A DNA stretch of 64,000 nucleotides from Saprospiraceae bacterium (GCA_022844565.1 JALHLK010000002.1:62001-126000); one strand, 5' to 3'. Numbered from the stretch's first letter, positions 18,808 to 29,836 are shown. Numbers and translations: made by a program. The notes: a model not told the origin generated them from the sequence alone.

Positions 18808-19323
18808 TTATCCTTCAAAAACTTTTTGTATTTCTATATTCCTACTTTTGGCTACTTCCTTAGCTGTTCTCATTTTAGACAATGCATCTACAGTAGCTTT
18901 AACAACATTATGAGGATTTGATGAACCTTGAGATTTAGCAAGTACATTATGCACACCAGCTATCTCTAATACAGCTCTCATAGCACCACCTGCAATTACA
19001 CCAGTACCTTCAGATGCAGGCTTTACTAAAACCCTTCCAGCTCCAAACTTACCTTTTTGCTCATGTGGTACGGTACCCTTAATAATAGGTACTTTTACTA
19101 GATTCTTTTTAGCATCATCAACAGCTTTTGCGATTGATTCAGATACGTCTCTTGCTTTCCCAAGACCGTGTCCTACAATCCCATTACCATCACCAACTAC
19201 AACTAGAGCAGAAAAACTAAAAGTCCTACCTCCTTTAGTTACCTTAGTAACCCTAGACAGATTGACAAGTTTTTCCTTTAACTCTGTTTCTGTTGTTCTT
19301 ACCCTTCTTAAATTATCCGACAT
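18808..19323 (-). CDS. rpsE: 30S ribosomal protein S5
   Basis: A 171-residue S5, important for decoding accuracy. It has the double-stranded-RNA-binding-like N-terminal domain ([33 protein letters not shown]) and the C-terminal domain with [15 protein letters not shown] and [13 protein letters not shown]. Confidence 0.97.
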   Translation of the reverse strand: MSDNLRRVRTTETELKEKLVNLSRVTKVTKGGRTFSFSALVVVGDGNGIVGHGLGKARDVSESIAKAVDDAKKNLVKVPIIKGTVPHEQKGKFGAGRVLVKPASEGTGVIAGGAMRAVLEIAGVHNVLAKSQGSSNPHNVVKATVDALSKMRTAKEVAKSRNIEIQKVFEG

Positions 19324-19345
19324 TATTATTGACTTTGCTTGTTAT

Positions 19346-19690
19346 TTAGAATGTTAATCCACCTTCTCTTGCACCATCTGCTAGAGACTTCACTCTTCCG
19401 TGATATAAAAAACCACCTCTATCAAAAACTACATTTTCAATACCTTTTGCCTTAGCTTTGCTAGCGACAAGAGTGCCAACTTGTTTAGCAATTTCAGATT
19501 TTGAACCTGCTACTTTTATTTCCTTGCTTGAGGCAGAAGCGATAGTCTGTCCTGCTAAGTCATCAATGAGTTGGGCATAGATCCCTGCATTACTTCTGTA
19601 CACACACAATCTAGGTTTCTGGGCAGTACCAGATATCTTATTTCTAATTCTGAAGTGTATCGTTGTACGCCTTAGTACTTTATTATTCAT
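19346..19690 (-). CDS. rplR: 50S ribosomal protein L18
   Basis: A 114-residue L18, a 5S rRNA-binding protein. It has [21 protein letters not shown] at the start and the [26 protein letters not shown] end typical of the family. It lies 19 nt after rplF. Confidence 0.97.
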   Translation of the reverse strand: MNNKVLRRTTIHFRIRNKISGTAQKPRLCVYRSNAGIYAQLIDDLAGQTIASASSKEIKVAGSKSEIAKQVGTLVASKAKAKGIENVVFDRGGFLYHGRVKSLADGAREGGLTF

Positions 19691-19709
19691 CTTCCTAAAA
19701 CTTTACTAA

Positions 19710-20267
19710 TTATTTTTTACCACCCGTCTTACCGGCTTTTCTTCTTAATATCTCACCCGAAAACTTAATACCTTTACCTTTATAAGGCTCTGGTTTTCTA
19801 AGCGCTCTGATTTTTGCAGCCACTTGACCAATCAATTGCTTATCAAAACTTTCAAGTATGATAGCAGGATTAGATCCTTTTTCTGCTTTAGTTGTTACTA
19901 CTACTTCATTTGGTACTACAAAATAAATAGGGTGTGAATATCCCAAAATCAATTCTAGCATATTACCAGTGCAAGTAGCTCTGTAACCAACACCAACTAA
20001 TTCTAGTTCTATCTTATAACCATTTGTAACACCTTCTACCATATTACTAACAAGAGATCTGGTAAGACCATGTAATGATCTGTGACGCGGCTGATCAGTT
20101 GGTCTTTCAACTGAAACCATACCATTTTCTAAAGTAACTTTGATATCATGATCAATACTTTCTGCCAATTGTCCTTTTGGACCCTTAACAGTTACAACAT
20201 TTCCTTTAGAAATATCTACTGTAACATTCGCTGGTATACTTACTGGCATCTTTCCTATCCTAGACAT
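19710..20267 (-). CDS. rplF: 50S ribosomal protein L6
   Basis: A 185-residue L6 with two repeated alpha-beta domains, located near the factor-binding site. It begins MSRIGKMPVSIPANV; the C-terminal signature PEPYKGKGIKFSGE is intact. Confidence 0.97.
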   Translation of the reverse strand: MSRIGKMPVSIPANVTVDISKGNVVTVKGPKGQLAESIDHDIKVTLENGMVSVERPTDQPRHRSLHGLTRSLVSNMVEGVTNGYKIELELVGVGYRATCTGNMLELILGYSHPIYFVVPNEVVVTTKAEKGSNPAIILESFDKQLIGQVAAKIRALRKPEPYKGKGIKFSGEILRRKAGKTGGKK

Positions 20268-20288
20268 CTTCTACAATTTTTTTTGTTA

Positions 20289-20693
20289 TTAATAAATATA
20301 GCATAGTAGTTCACCACCAACACCTTTGCTTCTAGCTTCCTTATCAGTTATTACACCGCTTGAAGTGGATAATATAGCTATTCCTAAACCATTAGCAATT
20401 TTTGGAATATCTGATGATTTTGTGTATGACCTTAATCCTGGTCTACTAATCCTACCCAATTCTCTTATAATACCTTTTTTCGTGACTTTGTCATATTTCA
20501 AAGCTATGTGAATATAACCTTGATAATTATCACCATCTTCAAACTTATACTTTAAAATATAACCTTGATCATACAAAATCTCTGTAATTGCTTTCTTTAA
20601 ATTTGAAGCTGGTATTGCAAGAGTTGTGTGACCTGCTTTTTGCGCGTTTCTAATTCTAGTTAGATAATCTGCTATAGGATCTGTTACGTACAT
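20289..20693 (-). CDS. rpsH: 30S ribosomal protein S8
   Basis: A 134-residue S8 that binds the central domain of 16S rRNA. It shows DPIADYLTRIRNAQKAGH at the start and GIAILSTSSGVITDKEARSKGVGGELL at the end. In many bacteria it is the translational regulator of the spc operon; no mimic of its rRNA site was identified here. Confidence 0.97.
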   Translation of the reverse strand: MYVTDPIADYLTRIRNAQKAGHTTLAIPASNLKKAITEILYDQGYILKYKFEDGDNYQGYIHIALKYDKVTKKGIIRELGRISRPGLRSYTKSSDIPKIANGLGIAILSTSSGVITDKEARSKGVGGELLCYIY

Positions 20694-20726
20694 GTATTTA
20701 CAATCTAAGAATTATTAAATAATATA

Positions 20727-20996
20727 TTACCAACTTGCTTTTGTAACTCCTGGAATTTTTCCCTCGTTGGCCATTTTTCTAAAAGTTACCCTGTTGATTC
20801 CAAATCTCCTCATATAACCTTTAGGTCTTCCTGTCAATTGGCATCTATTATGCAATCTTACAGGTGAACTATTTTTTGGTAACTTGTCTAGTTCTTCATA
20901 GTTACCTTCTTCCTTAAGCTTTTTCCTTAAGTCCGCATATTTAGCAACTAGTTTCTCTCTTTTAATCTCTCTAGCTATGATCGACTTCTTTGCCAT
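20727..20996 (-). CDS. rpsN: 30S ribosomal protein S14, zinc-free long form
   Basis: An 89-residue S14. It is the long type without the CxxC-x12-CxxC zinc knuckle: the C-terminal signature [19 protein letters not shown] has a single Cys. The end PGVTKASW is canonical. It lies 5 nt after rplE. Confidence 0.97.
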   Translation of the reverse strand: MAKKSIIAREIKREKLVAKYADLRKKLKEEGNYEELDKLPKNSSPVRLHNRCQLTGRPKGYMRRFGINRVTFRKMANEGKIPGVTKASW

Positions 20997-21001
20997 TATT
21001 A

Positions 21002-21568
21002 TTAATTATTAGCGTTATTCAAATTCTTAAATGGTAAACCAAGCCCTTTCAAAAGTTCGAAAGCCTCTGCATCAGTTTTTGCCGTTGTAACAAAAGTGAT
21101 GTCCATTCCACTTACATTATTAATCTTATCAATATCAATTTCTGGAAAGATGATTTGCTCAGTAATTCCTAAAGTATAATTACCTCTACCATCAAAACTT
21201 TTATCATTTATACCTTTAAAATCCCTTACCCTTGGTAAAGCAACTGTGACTAATCTATCTAAAAATTCGTACATTCTACTTCTTCTAAGGGTTACTCTCG
21301 CACCAATTGGCATTCCTTCCCTAAGTTTAAAGTTAGATATTGACAATTTAGCTTTTGTTGGAACCGCTTTCTGACCAGTAATGGTAGTAATTTCATTTAC
21401 TGCCGCATCAACCAATTTTTTATCTTGCGTAGCTTTTCCTACACCTTGATTAATGCTAATCTTTACCAACCTTGGTACCTGCATAGAAGATTTATAATTA
21501 AACTTCTCCTGCATATTTTTAATAACCTGATCTTTATATAGATCTTTAAATCTTAAACTTGTTGCCAT
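21002..21568 (-). CDS. rplE: 50S ribosomal protein L5
   Basis: A 188-residue L5 that binds 5S rRNA in the central protuberance. Conserved segments: [30 protein letters not shown], and [21 protein letters not shown]. Its ATG overlaps the rplX stop codon by one base, implying coupled translation. The C-terminus carries a short Asn-rich tail. Confidence 0.97.
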   Translation of the reverse strand: MATSLRFKDLYKDQVIKNMQEKFNYKSSMQVPRLVKISINQGVGKATQDKKLVDAAVNEITTITGQKAVPTKAKLSISNFKLREGMPIGARVTLRRSRMYEFLDRLVTVALPRVRDFKGINDKSFDGRGNYTLGITEQIIFPEIDIDKINNVSGMDITFVTTAKTDAEAFELLKGLGLPFKNLNNANN

Positions 21569-21915
21569 TATTTAATAATTTCACCGGTTTTAACTGAAAC
21601 TCTTACGTTTTTACCATCTATTTTACTTCTCCTAACTCTAGTAGGAACTTTAGATTTAGGATCAATAACCATTAAGTTTGAAAGGTTAATGGGAGCCTCA
21701 ATCTCGACTATGCCACCTTGACTATTATTAGTAGGTTTAACATGTTTTTTGACCATATTTACATCAGAAATAACTGCAGTATATTTGTCAGTAATTATCT
21801 CTTTAATCACACCGCTCTTACCCTTGTTTGACCCCGCTATAACCATAACTGTGTCACCATTTTTTACATGGAACTTAGGCTGGAATCTTTTTGTTTGAAT
21901 CTTATTATTCTGCAT
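21568..21915 (-). CDS. rplX: 50S ribosomal protein L24
   Basis: A 115-residue L24, an assembly initiator of the 50S subunit. The KOW motif reads [19 protein letters not shown], followed by [11 protein letters not shown]. The N-terminal 15 residues before the KOW motif are basic. Confidence 0.97.
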   Translation of the reverse strand: MQNNKIQTKRFQPKFHVKNGDTVMVIAGSNKGKSGVIKEIITDKYTAVISDVNMVKKHVKPTNNSQGGIVEIEAPINLSNLMVIDPKSKVPTRVRRSKIDGKNVRVSVKTGEIIK

Positions 21916-21935
21916 GATGCTTTTCTTTTAAAATC

Positions 21936-22301
21936 TTATAAAACTTCAGGAGCCAGAGAAACGATTCTCATGTAATCCTTATCCCTTAGTTCACGTGCCA
22001 CTGGGCCAAAAATCCTTGAACCCCTTGGCTCATCGTTGGCATTTAGAAGAACCACAGCATTATCATCAAATCTGATGTAAGAACCATCTTTTCTTCCAAT
22101 TTCTTTTTTGGTGCGAACAATTACAGCTTTAGATACAGTTCCTTTCTTAACACCACCTGGTGAAGCGTCTTTAACAGTTACAACAATTTTGTCACCAACT
22201 GAAGCATACCTTCTTTTGGTTCCACCTAAAACTCTAATACAAAGCACTTCTTTCGCTCCACTATTATCAGCTACATTAAGCCTTGATTCTGTCTGTATCA
22301 T
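21936..22301 (-). CDS. rplN: 50S ribosomal protein L14
   Basis: A 121-residue L14 located at the subunit interface. It begins [20 protein letters not shown] and includes [15 protein letters not shown] and [10 protein letters not shown], all canonical. Confidence 0.97.
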   Translation of the reverse strand: MIQTESRLNVADNSGAKEVLCIRVLGGTKRRYASVGDKIVVTVKDASPGGVKKGTVSKAVIVRTKKEIGRKDGSYIRFDDNAVVLLNANDEPRGSRIFGPVARELRDKDYMRIVSLAPEVL

Positions 22302-22328
22302 TCTGTATAAAAATTAAATTTTTAAATA

Positions 22329-22586
22329 TTATTTAGCCTTTTCGACAACATTTACAAGTCTCCACCTCTTCATTTTACTTAAAGGTCTAGATTCCGTAAT
22401 TAAAACTAAATCGCCTTCAGTACACTCATTATTTTCATCATGAGCTGTGAACTTTTTAGATTTCTTTACAAATTTACCATAAATTGGATGCCTTAACTTC
22501 CTTTCCACAGTCACTGTAATGGTCTTATCCATTTTATTACTGGTTACTACACCTGTAATTTGTTTTCTGATCGCACTCTCAGCCAT
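22329..22586 (-). CDS. rpsQ: 30S ribosomal protein S17
   Basis: An 85-residue S17, an OB-fold 16S rRNA binder. It begins [14 protein letters not shown], with [20 protein letters not shown] next and the [14 protein letters not shown] motif near the C-terminus. I use the ATG at 22584-22586; an in-frame TTG two codons upstream is less likely. Confidence 0.96.
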   Translation of the reverse strand: MAESAIRKQITGVVTSNKMDKTITVTVERKLRHPIYGKFVKKSKKFTAHDENNECTEGDLVLITESRPLSKMKRWRLVNVVEKAK

Positions 22587-22597
22587 CTTCAATTATT

Positions 22598-22849
22598 TTA
22601 TTTCCTTCTTAAAATTATCCTATCTCTTTTAGCCAAATCAGCAGGAGACAAGCTAGCTAATTCCCTTGATCTTAATTCAGTTTGTATTCGAGCAATATCT
22701 CTTCTTTTGGCTCTGATTTGTAAAGGATTTTCAATTCCTTTAACACCATGATCAAAAGTCATTCTCGACTGCTCTTTCTCTAACTCGGTAAGTTTAGAAG
22801 TAAGCTCGTCAATACTTAAATTTAATATATCTAATTTATTCTTTGCCAT
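22598..22849 (-). CDS. rpmC: 50S ribosomal protein L29
   Basis: An 83-residue L29, which lines the polypeptide exit tunnel. Two helices include LDILNLSIDELTSKLTELEK and NPLQIRAKRRDIARIQTELR. The C-terminal extension of about 15 residues (LASLSPADLAKRD) is longer than the E. coli protein. Confidence 0.95.
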   Translation of the reverse strand: MAKNKLDILNLSIDELTSKLTELEKEQSRMTFDHGVKGIENPLQIRAKRRDIARIQTELRSRELASLSPADLAKRDRIILRRK

Positions 22850-22865
22850 TTCAATAAGTATTTAA

Positions 22866-23285
22866 CTATTCTGCATAATCTGGTCTAACAACAAAAGTTG
22901 TCATACAAGGTAATTTCTGAGCTGCAAGCCTTAACGCTTCTCTTGCTGTTGCCATCGGTACACCATCAATTTCAAACAGAATGGTACCAGGTTTAATAAC
23001 AGCCACCCAATGATCAAGAGCACCTTTACCCTTACCCATCCTTACTTCAGCAGGCTTACTAGTAACTGGTTTGTCCGGAAAAATTCTTATCCAAACCTTA
23101 CCTTCTCTCTTCATATACCTAGTCAAGGCTATCCTCGCAGACTCTATTTGCCTACTAGTAATCCAACCAGCATCCTGTGATTTTAATCCAAATGACCCGA
23201 AGTCTACAGTAAATCCACGTGTAGCGTTACCCTTAACCCTACCCTTATGCTGTTTTCTATATTTTGTCCTTTTCGGTTGTAACAT
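22866..23285 (-). CDS. rplP: 50S ribosomal protein L16
   Basis: A 139-residue L16 near the peptidyl transferase centre. It begins [16 protein letters not shown], and contains [22 protein letters not shown] and [16 protein letters not shown]. It is preceded by a 70-nt gap holding a -7 promoter box, so it may head a separate transcript inside the cluster. Confidence 0.97.
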   Translation of the reverse strand: MLQPKRTKYRKQHKGRVKGNATRGFTVDFGSFGLKSQDAGWITSRQIESARIALTRYMKREGKVWIRIFPDKPVTSKPAEVRMGKGKGALDHWVAVIKPGTILFEIDGVPMATAREALRLAAQKLPCMTTFVVRPDYAE

Positions 23286-23326
23286 TGATATTCAATTTAT
23301 TAAGTAACCTTTTTAGAAAAGTGCCG

Positions 23327-23334
23327 CAAAGGTA
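23327..23334 (-). promoter_or_regulatory. Internal -7 promoter box before rplP
   Basis: The minus strand reads TACCTTTG followed by CGGCAC in the unusually wide (70 nt) rpsC-rplP gap. It is the same TACCTTTGC form as the boxes before rpsL and rpsJ, so it probably provides extra transcription of the second half of the cluster. Confidence 0.55.
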
Positions 23335-23355
23335 CAACATTTTCTAATATTAATA

Positions 23356-24126
23356 TTAATTTCTTCTTCTATTTCTCTCTTTATCTCTATCTCCACCACC
23401 TCTTTGGTTAGATCTTCGATTATCACCAGGACGACCACTACCTCCACCAGTTCCCGGTGCGGCTTTGATGTCTTGACCAACATTCGGAGACAAATCTCTT
23501 TTTCCTAAAACTTCGCCCTTACAAATCCACACTTTTATGCCAATTAAACCATAGACTGTCAAAGCCTCGCTTAATTTATAATCTATATCCGCTCTAAAGG
23601 TATGTAGTGGTGTTCTCCCATCCTTATACTCTTCAGATCTTGCCATCTCTGCTCCATTCAAACGACCACTGATACGAACTTTAATTCCCTCAGCACCAGC
23701 TCTCATAGTTGCCTGAATAGCAGCTTTTATAGCTCTTCTATAATTAATCCTAGACTCTATCTGCTTTGCAATTGTATCTCCTACTATTGCCGCATCAAGC
23801 TCAGGCTTTCTTATTTCTAAAATATTAATCTGTACTTCTTTGTCAGTTAATTTCTTAAGCTCTTCTTTTAACTTATCAACTTCTTGACCTCCTTTACCTA
23901 TAATTATACCAGGACGAGATGTATTGATAGTGACAGTAACTCTCCTCAATGATCTTTCAATCACTATTTTAGAGATACCACCTTTAGATATTCTTGCATT
24001 CAAGTAAACTCTGATTTTCTCATCCTCTACTACTTTTTCTGCAAACTCATTACCACCAAACCAGCTAGAATCCCATCCCTTGATGATACCTAACCTATTT
24101 CCTATTGGATTTGTCTTTTGACCCAT
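23356..24126 (-). CDS. rpsC: 30S ribosomal protein S3
   Basis: A 256-residue S3 at the mRNA entry channel. It has the N-terminal [20 protein letters not shown], the KH domain with [16 protein letters not shown], and the C-terminal domain [16 protein letters not shown]. The last 30 residues are a Gly/Arg/Asp-rich low-complexity tail ([14 protein letters not shown] onward), longer than in E. coli. Confidence 0.97.
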   Translation of the reverse strand: MGQKTNPIGNRLGIIKGWDSSWFGGNEFAEKVVEDEKIRVYLNARISKGGISKIVIERSLRRVTVTINTSRPGIIIGKGGQEVDKLKEELKKLTDKEVQINILEIRKPELDAAIVGDTIAKQIESRINYRRAIKAAIQATMRAGAEGIKVRISGRLNGAEMARSEEYKDGRTPLHTFRADIDYKLSEALTVYGLIGIKVWICKGEVLGKRDLSPNVGQDIKAAPGTGGGSGRPGDNRRSNQRGGGDRDKERNRRRN

Positions 24127-24146
24127 TTGATCTTTATTTTAAATTA

Positions 24147-24503
24147 TTAGGCTACTACTTCAGCTTTGTTATCAACAATAATCGTGATGTGATTCATTCT
24201 TTTTCTTATTCTATGAGCTCTACCATGTGGTGCTGGTTGGAACCTCTTTAGAACTGATCCACCATCAACAAATGCCGTTTTAACAATAAGATTTGAATCA
24301 GAAGCACTTTCACCTTCATTTCTATTTTCCCAATTCGAAATAGCCGAAAGTAAAACTTTTTCTACCCAAATTGATCCTTCTCCTTTAGAGAACTTGAGAA
24401 TGTTCAACGCTTGATAAACGTTCTTTCCTCTTATATTATTAACCACAAGTCTCATCTTTCGAGGTGACATCGGGCAGTTCTTTAATCTTGCAATAGCCTC
24501 CAT
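24147..24503 (-). CDS. rplV: 50S ribosomal protein L22
   Basis: A 118-residue L22 whose beta-hairpin lines the exit tunnel. I use the ATG at 24501-24503 (MEAIARLKNCPMSPRKMRL), the conserved family N-terminus. The frame stays open 23 codons further upstream, but that part overlaps rpsS out of frame and resembles nothing. The C-terminal hairpin HGRAHRIRKRMNHITI is intact. Confidence 0.96.
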   Translation of the reverse strand: MEAIARLKNCPMSPRKMRLVVNNIRGKNVYQALNILKFSKGEGSIWVEKVLLSAISNWENRNEGESASDSNLIVKTAFVDGGSVLKRFQPAPHGRAHRIRKRMNHITIIVDNKAEVVA

Positions 24504-24522
24504 TTCTTTTACCTTTTTATTA

Positions 24523-24786
24523 TTATCTATTACCTGAGTGGCCTTTAAATGTCCTAGTTGGAGCAAATTCACCTAATTTGTGGCCTACCATGTTTTCTGT
24601 TACAAACACTGGAACAAAAGCTTTCCCATTGTGAACAGCGATTGTTAAACCAACCATGTCTGGAATTATCATTGATGCTCTCGACCATGTTTTGATAACT
24701 TCCTTTTTAGTAGCGTCTTTTACCTTCCAAACCTTTGCTAAAAGCTTATGAAAAACATATGGTCCTTTTTTAATTGATCTTGCCAT
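24523..24786 (-). CDS. rpsS: 30S ribosomal protein S19
   Basis: An 87-residue S19 of the 30S head. It begins [16 protein letters not shown] and contains [25 protein letters not shown]-type and [16 protein letters not shown] motifs. It lies 11 nt after rplB. Confidence 0.97.
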   Translation of the reverse strand: MARSIKKGPYVFHKLLAKVWKVKDATKKEVIKTWSRASMIIPDMVGLTIAVHNGKAFVPVFVTENMVGHKLGEFAPTRTFKGHSGNR

Positions 24787-24797
24787 TGTATAATAGA

Positions 24798-25634
24798 TTA
24801 CTTAGAATTTTTAGATTTTCTTCTACTAATAATATGTTTACTAGAAGATTTATTTACATCTCTTGTTTTTTGACCTTTAGCCATAATGCCAGTTCGTGAT
24901 CTAGGGTGACCTCCTGATGATCTACCCTCACCACCACCCATCGGGTGATCTACTGGATTCATCGCTACACCTCTAACTCTAGATCTTACTCCTAACCATC
25001 TCTTTCTTCCTGCTTTACCTAAAACAGTTTGCGCATGATCTGGATTAGAAGTTGTACCAATTGTCGCTTTGCAGATTAATAAAACTCTTCTTACTTCGCT
25101 AGAAGGTAATTTAATAACTGCATACTTACCTTCTCTACCTGTCAAAGTAGCGAATGTTCCTGCACTTCTTGCTAAAGCAGCTCCTTTACCAGGGCTCAAT
25201 TCAATAGAATGAATACTTGCTCCTAGTGGAATATCAGCTAAATATAAAGCATTTCCAACCTCCGGAGTAGCTGTTTGACCACTCTGTATCTTTTGACCTA
25301 CTTTTAATTTATCAGGTGCAATAATGTATCTTTTATCACCATCCTCAAAAGTAACTAAAGCTATAAAAGCCGTCCTATTTGGATCATATTCGATAGAAGT
25401 AACTTCACCCACTACACCTTCATTGTCTCTCTTAAAGTCAATGATTCTATATTTTCTTTTATGACCACCGCCTATTTGACGAACCGTCATTTTTCCTGTA
25501 CGATTTCTACCACCAGACTTCGTAAGACCGACAGTCAAACTTTTTTCAGGTTTATCTGTAGTAATCTCTTCAAAAGAGTTTCCTATTCTAAATCTTGTAC
25601 CTGGTGTTACCGGCTTAAATTTTCTAATTCCCAT
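24798..25634 (-). CDS. rplB: 50S ribosomal protein L2
   Basis: A 278-residue L2, required for peptidyl transferase activity and subunit joining. Conserved blocks: [14 protein letters not shown], the [14 protein letters not shown] region, and [20 protein letters not shown] with the functionally important His. Confidence 0.98.
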   Translation of the reverse strand: MGIRKFKPVTPGTRFRIGNSFEEITTDKPEKSLTVGLTKSGGRNRTGKMTVRQIGGGHKRKYRIIDFKRDNEGVVGEVTSIEYDPNRTAFIALVTFEDGDKRYIIAPDKLKVGQKIQSGQTATPEVGNALYLADIPLGASIHSIELSPGKGAALARSAGTFATLTGREGKYAVIKLPSSEVRRVLLICKATIGTTSNPDHAQTVLGKAGRKRWLGVRSRVRGVAMNPVDHPMGGGEGRSSGGHPRSRTGIMAKGQKTRDVNKSSSKHIISRRKSKNSK

Positions 25635-25656
25635 TATTAAATACTATTTTATGAGA

Positions 25657-25953
25657 TTAATTTGTGTAAAAATCAAGTTCATCACCAGGAGACAAAGTAA
25701 CAATTGCCTTCTTGTATGCACTAAATCTACCTTTAACTAATCCCGATCTTGTATTACGTGTCTTAACCTTAGCGGGCATGATACCAGTGTTAACATCTAC
25801 AACAGTAACACTTGGAAACATGCTTTGTAAAGCTTTTTGTATCTCTACTTTATTCGCTTTCTTGTCCACCACAAAACTATATTTGTTTTGCTTAGAAATT
25901 AATTTATCAGATTTCTCTGACAAAATTGGCTTAATAATTATATTCTTTACCAT
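25657..25953 (-). CDS. rplW: 50S ribosomal protein L23
   Basis: A 98-residue L23 at the tunnel exit, a docking site for trigger factor and SRP. It has IIIKPILSEKSDKL at the start and VDKKANKVEIQKALQ in the middle. The loop is short, as expected for a bacterial protein. Confidence 0.96.
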   Translation of the reverse strand: MVKNIIIKPILSEKSDKLISKQNKYSFVVDKKANKVEIQKALQSMFPSVTVVDVNTGIMPAKVKTRNTRSGLVKGRFSAYKKAIVTLSPGDELDFYTN

Positions 25954-25960
25954 GCTCTTT

Positions 25961-26572
25961 CTATTTAACTTTTGAAAGTGAACTTTCCAAAAATACTATT
26001 GTATTAGCATTCATAACCTCATAAGTATTAAGGTCATTAACTGATACTATATTTGTGTCAGGTAGATTTCTACCACTTAGATATACATTCGAATCATAAT
26101 CCGGAAGAACAACAAGTGTTTTTCTTCCAAACTTAAGACTTGATGCCACATCAACAAAATCCTTTGTCTTTGGTGCGTCAAAGGTAAAATCTTCTACCAC
26201 TATTAAACTTCCTTGATTTGCTTTATGAGCTAAAGCAGAAAATTTGGCTAAAGTCTTTACTTTTTTGTTCAAAAATATGTCATAGTTTCTAGGTCTTGGT
26301 CCAAATACTGTACCTCCACCCTTAAAAATTGGAGACTTCAAAGAACCAGCTCTAGCACCTCCAGTACCTTTTTGCTTCTTGAATTTTTTAGTTGTTCTCC
26401 AAACCTCGCCTTTCTCCTTAGCTTTGTGTGTTCCTTGTCTTTGAGCAGCCAAATATTGCTTAACAGCTAAATAAATAGTATGCTCATTCGGCTCAATACC
26501 GAAAACATTCTCAGGTAACTCAATCGAGCGACCAGTAGAAACACCTTTAATATTTAATACATCTATCTTCAT
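25961..26572 (-). CDS. rplD: 50S ribosomal protein L4
   Basis: A 203-residue L4 with the extended tunnel loop RRQGTHKAKE-type segment (here AAQRQGTHKAKEKGEVWRT and GTGGARAGSLKSPIFKGGG). In E. coli L4 autoregulates the S10 operon; no matching leader hairpin was identified here. It lies 9 nt after rplC. Confidence 0.97.
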   Translation of the reverse strand: MKIDVLNIKGVSTGRSIELPENVFGIEPNEHTIYLAVKQYLAAQRQGTHKAKEKGEVWRTTKKFKKQKGTGGARAGSLKSPIFKGGGTVFGPRPRNYDIFLNKKVKTLAKFSALAHKANQGSLIVVEDFTFDAPKTKDFVDVASSLKFGRKTLVVLPDYDSNVYLSGRNLPDTNIVSVNDLNTYEVMNANTIVFLESSLSKVK

Positions 26573-26581
26573 GGTATTCTA

Positions 26582-27202
26582 CTATTTTTCAATTATTACA
26601 AATGAACCCTTATGTCCAGGAACCGCACCTTTAACTAGCATCAAATTCTTATCTGCTAATATCTTTACAATTACGAGGTTCTTAACTTTAACCGTATCAT
26701 TACCCATTCTACCGCCCATTTTCATTCCCTTAAAAACTTTAGAAGGAAAAGAAGAGGCGCCGATAGAACCTGGCGCTCTCAATCTGTTGTGCTGTCCGTG
26801 AGTGGCATCACCTACTCCCTTAAAGCCATGTCTTTTAACAACACCTTGAAAACCTTTACCTTTAGAAACACCAACAGCACTGATTTTGTCACCCTCTTTA
26901 AAAAGATCAGCTATTTGTATCTCGTCCCCTAATTGCTTATCTAAAGAACTATCTCTAAATTCTACAACCTTTTTCTTAGGAGTTGTACTTGCAGCCTGAA
27001 AGTGACCAACTAATGCTTTAGTTGTATTCTTTTCTTTAGCTTCAAATGCAGCAAGCTGCAAAGCTTTGTAACCATCAGAATCTACTGACTTTACTTGTGT
27101 TACTATGTTGGGTACTGCCTCGATTACCGTAACCGCGACATATTTACCAGCCTCGTTAAAAACGCTGGTCATACCCACCTTTCTACCTATTAAACCATTC
27201 AT
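26582..27202 (-). CDS. rplC: 50S ribosomal protein L3
   Basis: A 206-residue L3. It begins [15 protein letters not shown], with the long loop [18 protein letters not shown], whose Gln is a methylation site in some bacteria, then the [12 protein letters not shown] motif. It lies 85 nt after rpsJ. Confidence 0.97.
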   Translation of the reverse strand: MNGLIGRKVGMTSVFNEAGKYVAVTVIEAVPNIVTQVKSVDSDGYKALQLAAFEAKEKNTTKALVGHFQAASTTPKKKVVEFRDSSLDKQLGDEIQIADLFKEGDKISAVGVSKGKGFQGVVKRHGFKGVGDATHGQHNRLRAPGSIGASSFPSKVFKGMKMGGRMGNDTVKVKNLVIVKILADKNLMLVKGAVPGHKGSFVIIEK

Positions 27203-27287
27203 TAGTATAGAATTATGGTATGAATTATTAGCTTCTCTTTTACGTTTGTAAATTAGAAAACTAATAAAAATTTAATTAACAAATAAA

Positions 27288-27596
27288 TTAACTCAATTTG
27301 ACTTGAATATCTACGCCACTTGGAAGCTCCAACTTAGAAAGTGCATCCACCGTCTTTTGTGTAGGCGCGAAAATCTCGATCAAACGCTTGTGGGTTCGCA
27401 ACTGGAACTGCTCACGAGATTTCTTGTTGACGTGCGGTGAACGCAATACTGTAAACTTTTCTTTCTCTGTAGGCAGCGGAATCGGACCAGAAATAACGGC
27501 CCCACTATTTTTCACTGTCTTTACAATCTTCTCAGTACTTTTATCTACTAAGTTATGATCATAAGAAAACAGTTTTATTCTAATTTTTTGATTCAT
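27288..27596 (-). CDS. rpsJ: 30S ribosomal protein S10 / NusJ
   Basis: A 102-residue S10 of the 30S head that also serves in antitermination complexes. It contains [48 protein letters not shown] and the typical end [11 protein letters not shown]. It has its own -7 box at 27625-27632. Confidence 0.97.
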   Translation of the reverse strand: MNQKIRIKLFSYDHNLVDKSTEKIVKTVKNSGAVISGPIPLPTEKEKFTVLRSPHVNKKSREQFQLRTHKRLIEIFAPTQKTVDALSKLELPSGVDIQVKLS

Positions 27597-27624
27597 GCTC
27601 TGTATTTTTCTTTAAAAACGGCTG

Positions 27625-27632
27625 CAAAGGTA
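27625..27632 (-). promoter_or_regulatory. -7 promoter box before rpsJ
   Basis: The minus strand reads TACCTTTG followed by CAGCC, a full TAnnTTTG match, 28 nt upstream of the rpsJ start. It divides the cluster into str and S10 parts. Confidence 0.55.
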
Positions 27633-27665
27633 GCCATTACTTTTTATATATCCTAATTATTTTTA

Positions 27666-29798
27666 TTAAACTTTTACACTTCCTTTAGATTTTGCAATAA
27701 CATCATCAGCTACTGACTTTGGAGCTGGTGCGTAATGCGAAAATTCCATTGTACTATTTGCTCTACCTGAAGTTAATGTACGCAACTGAGTAACATAACC
27801 AAACATTTCTGCAAGTGGTACCTCAGCCGATATGACAATAGCTCCGATCTTAGTCTCTTGATTTTTTGGCAAACCTCTTCTTCTATTCAAGTCACCAATA
27901 ACAGGTCCTGTATATTCATCAGGAGTTACGATCTCTAATTTCATGATTGGCTCAAGAAGCACAGGACTAGCTTTAGCAGCAGCCTCCCTAAAGCCTTCTT
28001 TTGCACATAATTCAAATGCAAGAGGTTTAGAATCCACAGCATGCGTTTGTCCATCATAGATTCTTACTTTCATACTATCTATATTGTAACCCGCAAGAAT
28101 TCCATTGTCCATCATTGAATTAAAACCTTTGATTATGGATGCATGATATTCTTTTGGAATAGATCCTCCGAAGATATCATTTACAAATTGTAATCTAGTT
28201 TTTCCAGACTTAAAATCATCACTAGCCAAGAATTCCTCATCAGCTGGACCAAGATCAAAAGACATTTGAGCAAATAAACCTGAACCACCTGATTGCTTCT
28301 TCAATCGTTCAGTATGATCCACTTTTTTAGTTAAAGCTTCTTTATAATTTACTTGAGGAGCACCTTGGTTAACCTCAACTTTAAATTCTCTTCTTAATCT
28401 ATCAACGATGATCTCCAAGTGAAGTTCTCCCATACCTGAAATAACAGTCTGGTTAGTATCTTCATCATACTTTACTCTAAATGTTGGATCTTCTTCAGCT
28501 AATTTAGCTAATGACATACCCAAACGATCGAGGTCTTTTTGAGTTTTAGGCTCAATAGCTAAACCGATTACTGGTTCAGGGAATACCATACTTTCAAGTA
28601 TTATTGGACTATTTTCGTCACAAAGTGTATCACCTGTTCTAATATCTTTAAAACCAACACCAGCAGCAATATCACCAGCTTCAACCCTGTCTATTGGATT
28701 TTGCTTATTTGCATGCATTTGGTATAACCTAGAAATTCTTTCTTTATTATTAGATCGAGTATTTAATACGTACGAACCTGCATCTAATGCTCCAGAGTAA
28801 ACTCTCATGAATGCTAATCGACCAACATAAGGGTCGGTTGCAATTTTAAACGCTAAAGCTGAAAAAGGTTGAGATACATCTGGTGTTCTTATTACCTCAG
28901 CGTCTGTTTTAGGATTAATACCTTTAATAGGTGGTACATCCATTGGGCTTGGTAAGAAAGCACAAACAGCATCTAACACCGCCTGAACACCTTTATTTTT
29001 AAATGCAGAACCACACATCATTGGAACAAACTTATTATCACAAACTGCTCCTCTTACTGCTGCTCTGATCTCTTCTGCATCAATTGAATTTGGATCTTCA
29101 AAGTATTTTTCTAGTAAAGACTCATCATAATCAGCAACTGCTTCTAACAATTTTTCTCTCCATTCAGCAACTGATTCTACTAAGTCCTCAGGTACTGGGA
29201 TTTCTTGGAAAGTCATACCTTGATCATGCTCATTCCAAACAATAGCTTTGCCAGTAATTAAGTCAACTACACCTTTAAACCTTTCTTCCTCGCCTATTGG
29301 AACTTGAAGAGGAATAGCTTTGCTACCCAATTTAGTTTCTACATCTTTTACTACTTCAAAGAAGTTAGCACCAGATCTATCCATTTTGTTTACAAAACCA
29401 ATTCTAGGTACTCCATAGTTATTGGCAAGTCTCCAGTTTGTTTCAGATTGAGGCTCAACACCACTAACTGCACAAAAAAGAAATACTAGACCGTCTAATA
29501 CTCTTAAAGACCTATTAACCTCAACTGTAAAGTCAACGTGTCCTGGAGTATCAATGATATTCATCGTATAATCCTGATCTTTATAGTTCCAAGCAGATTT
29601 TGTAGCTGCAGAAGTAATTGTAATACCTCTTTCTTGCTCCTGCTCCATCCAGTCCATTGTAGCAGCACCATCATGTACTTCTCCAATTTTGTGGCTTATA
29701 CCTGTGTAGTACAATACTCTTTCGGTAGTTGTAGTTTTTCCAGCATCAATGTGAGCTGCAATACCAATATTTCTTGTAAACTTTAAATCCTTTGCCAT
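27666..29798 (-). CDS. fusA: Translation elongation factor G
   Basis: A 710-residue translocation GTPase. G-domain motifs: G1 [10 protein letters not shown]2 [11 protein letters not shown]3 DTPGHVDF, G4 NKMD and G5 GSAFKNKG. Domains II-V follow in full, including [14 protein letters not shown]. It lies between rpsG and rpsJ with no tuf gene, the arrangement usual in Bacteroidota. Confidence 0.98.
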   Translation of the reverse strand: MAKDLKFTRNIGIAAHIDAGKTTTTERVLYYTGISHKIGEVHDGAATMDWMEQEQERGITITSAATKSAWNYKDQDYTMNIIDTPGHVDFTVEVNRSLRVLDGLVFLFCAVSGVEPQSETNWRLANNYGVPRIGFVNKMDRSGANFFEVVKDVETKLGSKAIPLQVPIGEEERFKGVVDLITGKAIVWNEHDQGMTFQEIPVPEDLVESVAEWREKLLEAVADYDESLLEKYFEDPNSIDAEEIRAAVRGAVCDNKFVPMMCGSAFKNKGVQAVLDAVCAFLPSPMDVPPIKGINPKTDAEVIRTPDVSQPFSALAFKIATDPYVGRLAFMRVYSGALDAGSYVLNTRSNNKERISRLYQMHANKQNPIDRVEAGDIAAGVGFKDIRTGDTLCDENSPIILESMVFPEPVIGLAIEPKTQKDLDRLGMSLAKLAEEDPTFRVKYDEDTNQTVISGMGELHLEIIVDRLRREFKVEVNQGAPQVNYKEALTKKVDHTERLKKQSGGSGLFAQMSFDLGPADEEFLASDDFKSGKTRLQFVNDIFGGSIPKEYHASIIKGFNSMMDNGILAGYNIDSMKVRIYDGQTHAVDSKPLAFELCAKEGFREAAAKASPVLLEPIMKLEIVTPDEYTGPVIGDLNRRRGLPKNQETKIGAIVISAEVPLAEMFGYVTQLRTLTSGRANSTMEFSHYAPAPKSVADDVIAKSKGSVKV

Positions 29799-29836
29799 TG
29801 TATATTTAATGTAAGATTATTAATATTAATGAGTGA

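Noticed and set aside
24504-24572. Longer N-terminus for L22
   Set aside because: The 23 extra codons overlap rpsS in another frame and match no L22. The conserved start MEAIARLKN has its own ATG.
27597-27665. Expected tuf gene between fusA and rpsJ
   Set aside because: The 69-nt gap contains only a promoter box. Absence of tuf here is usual for Bacteroidota, so it is not a deletion of note.
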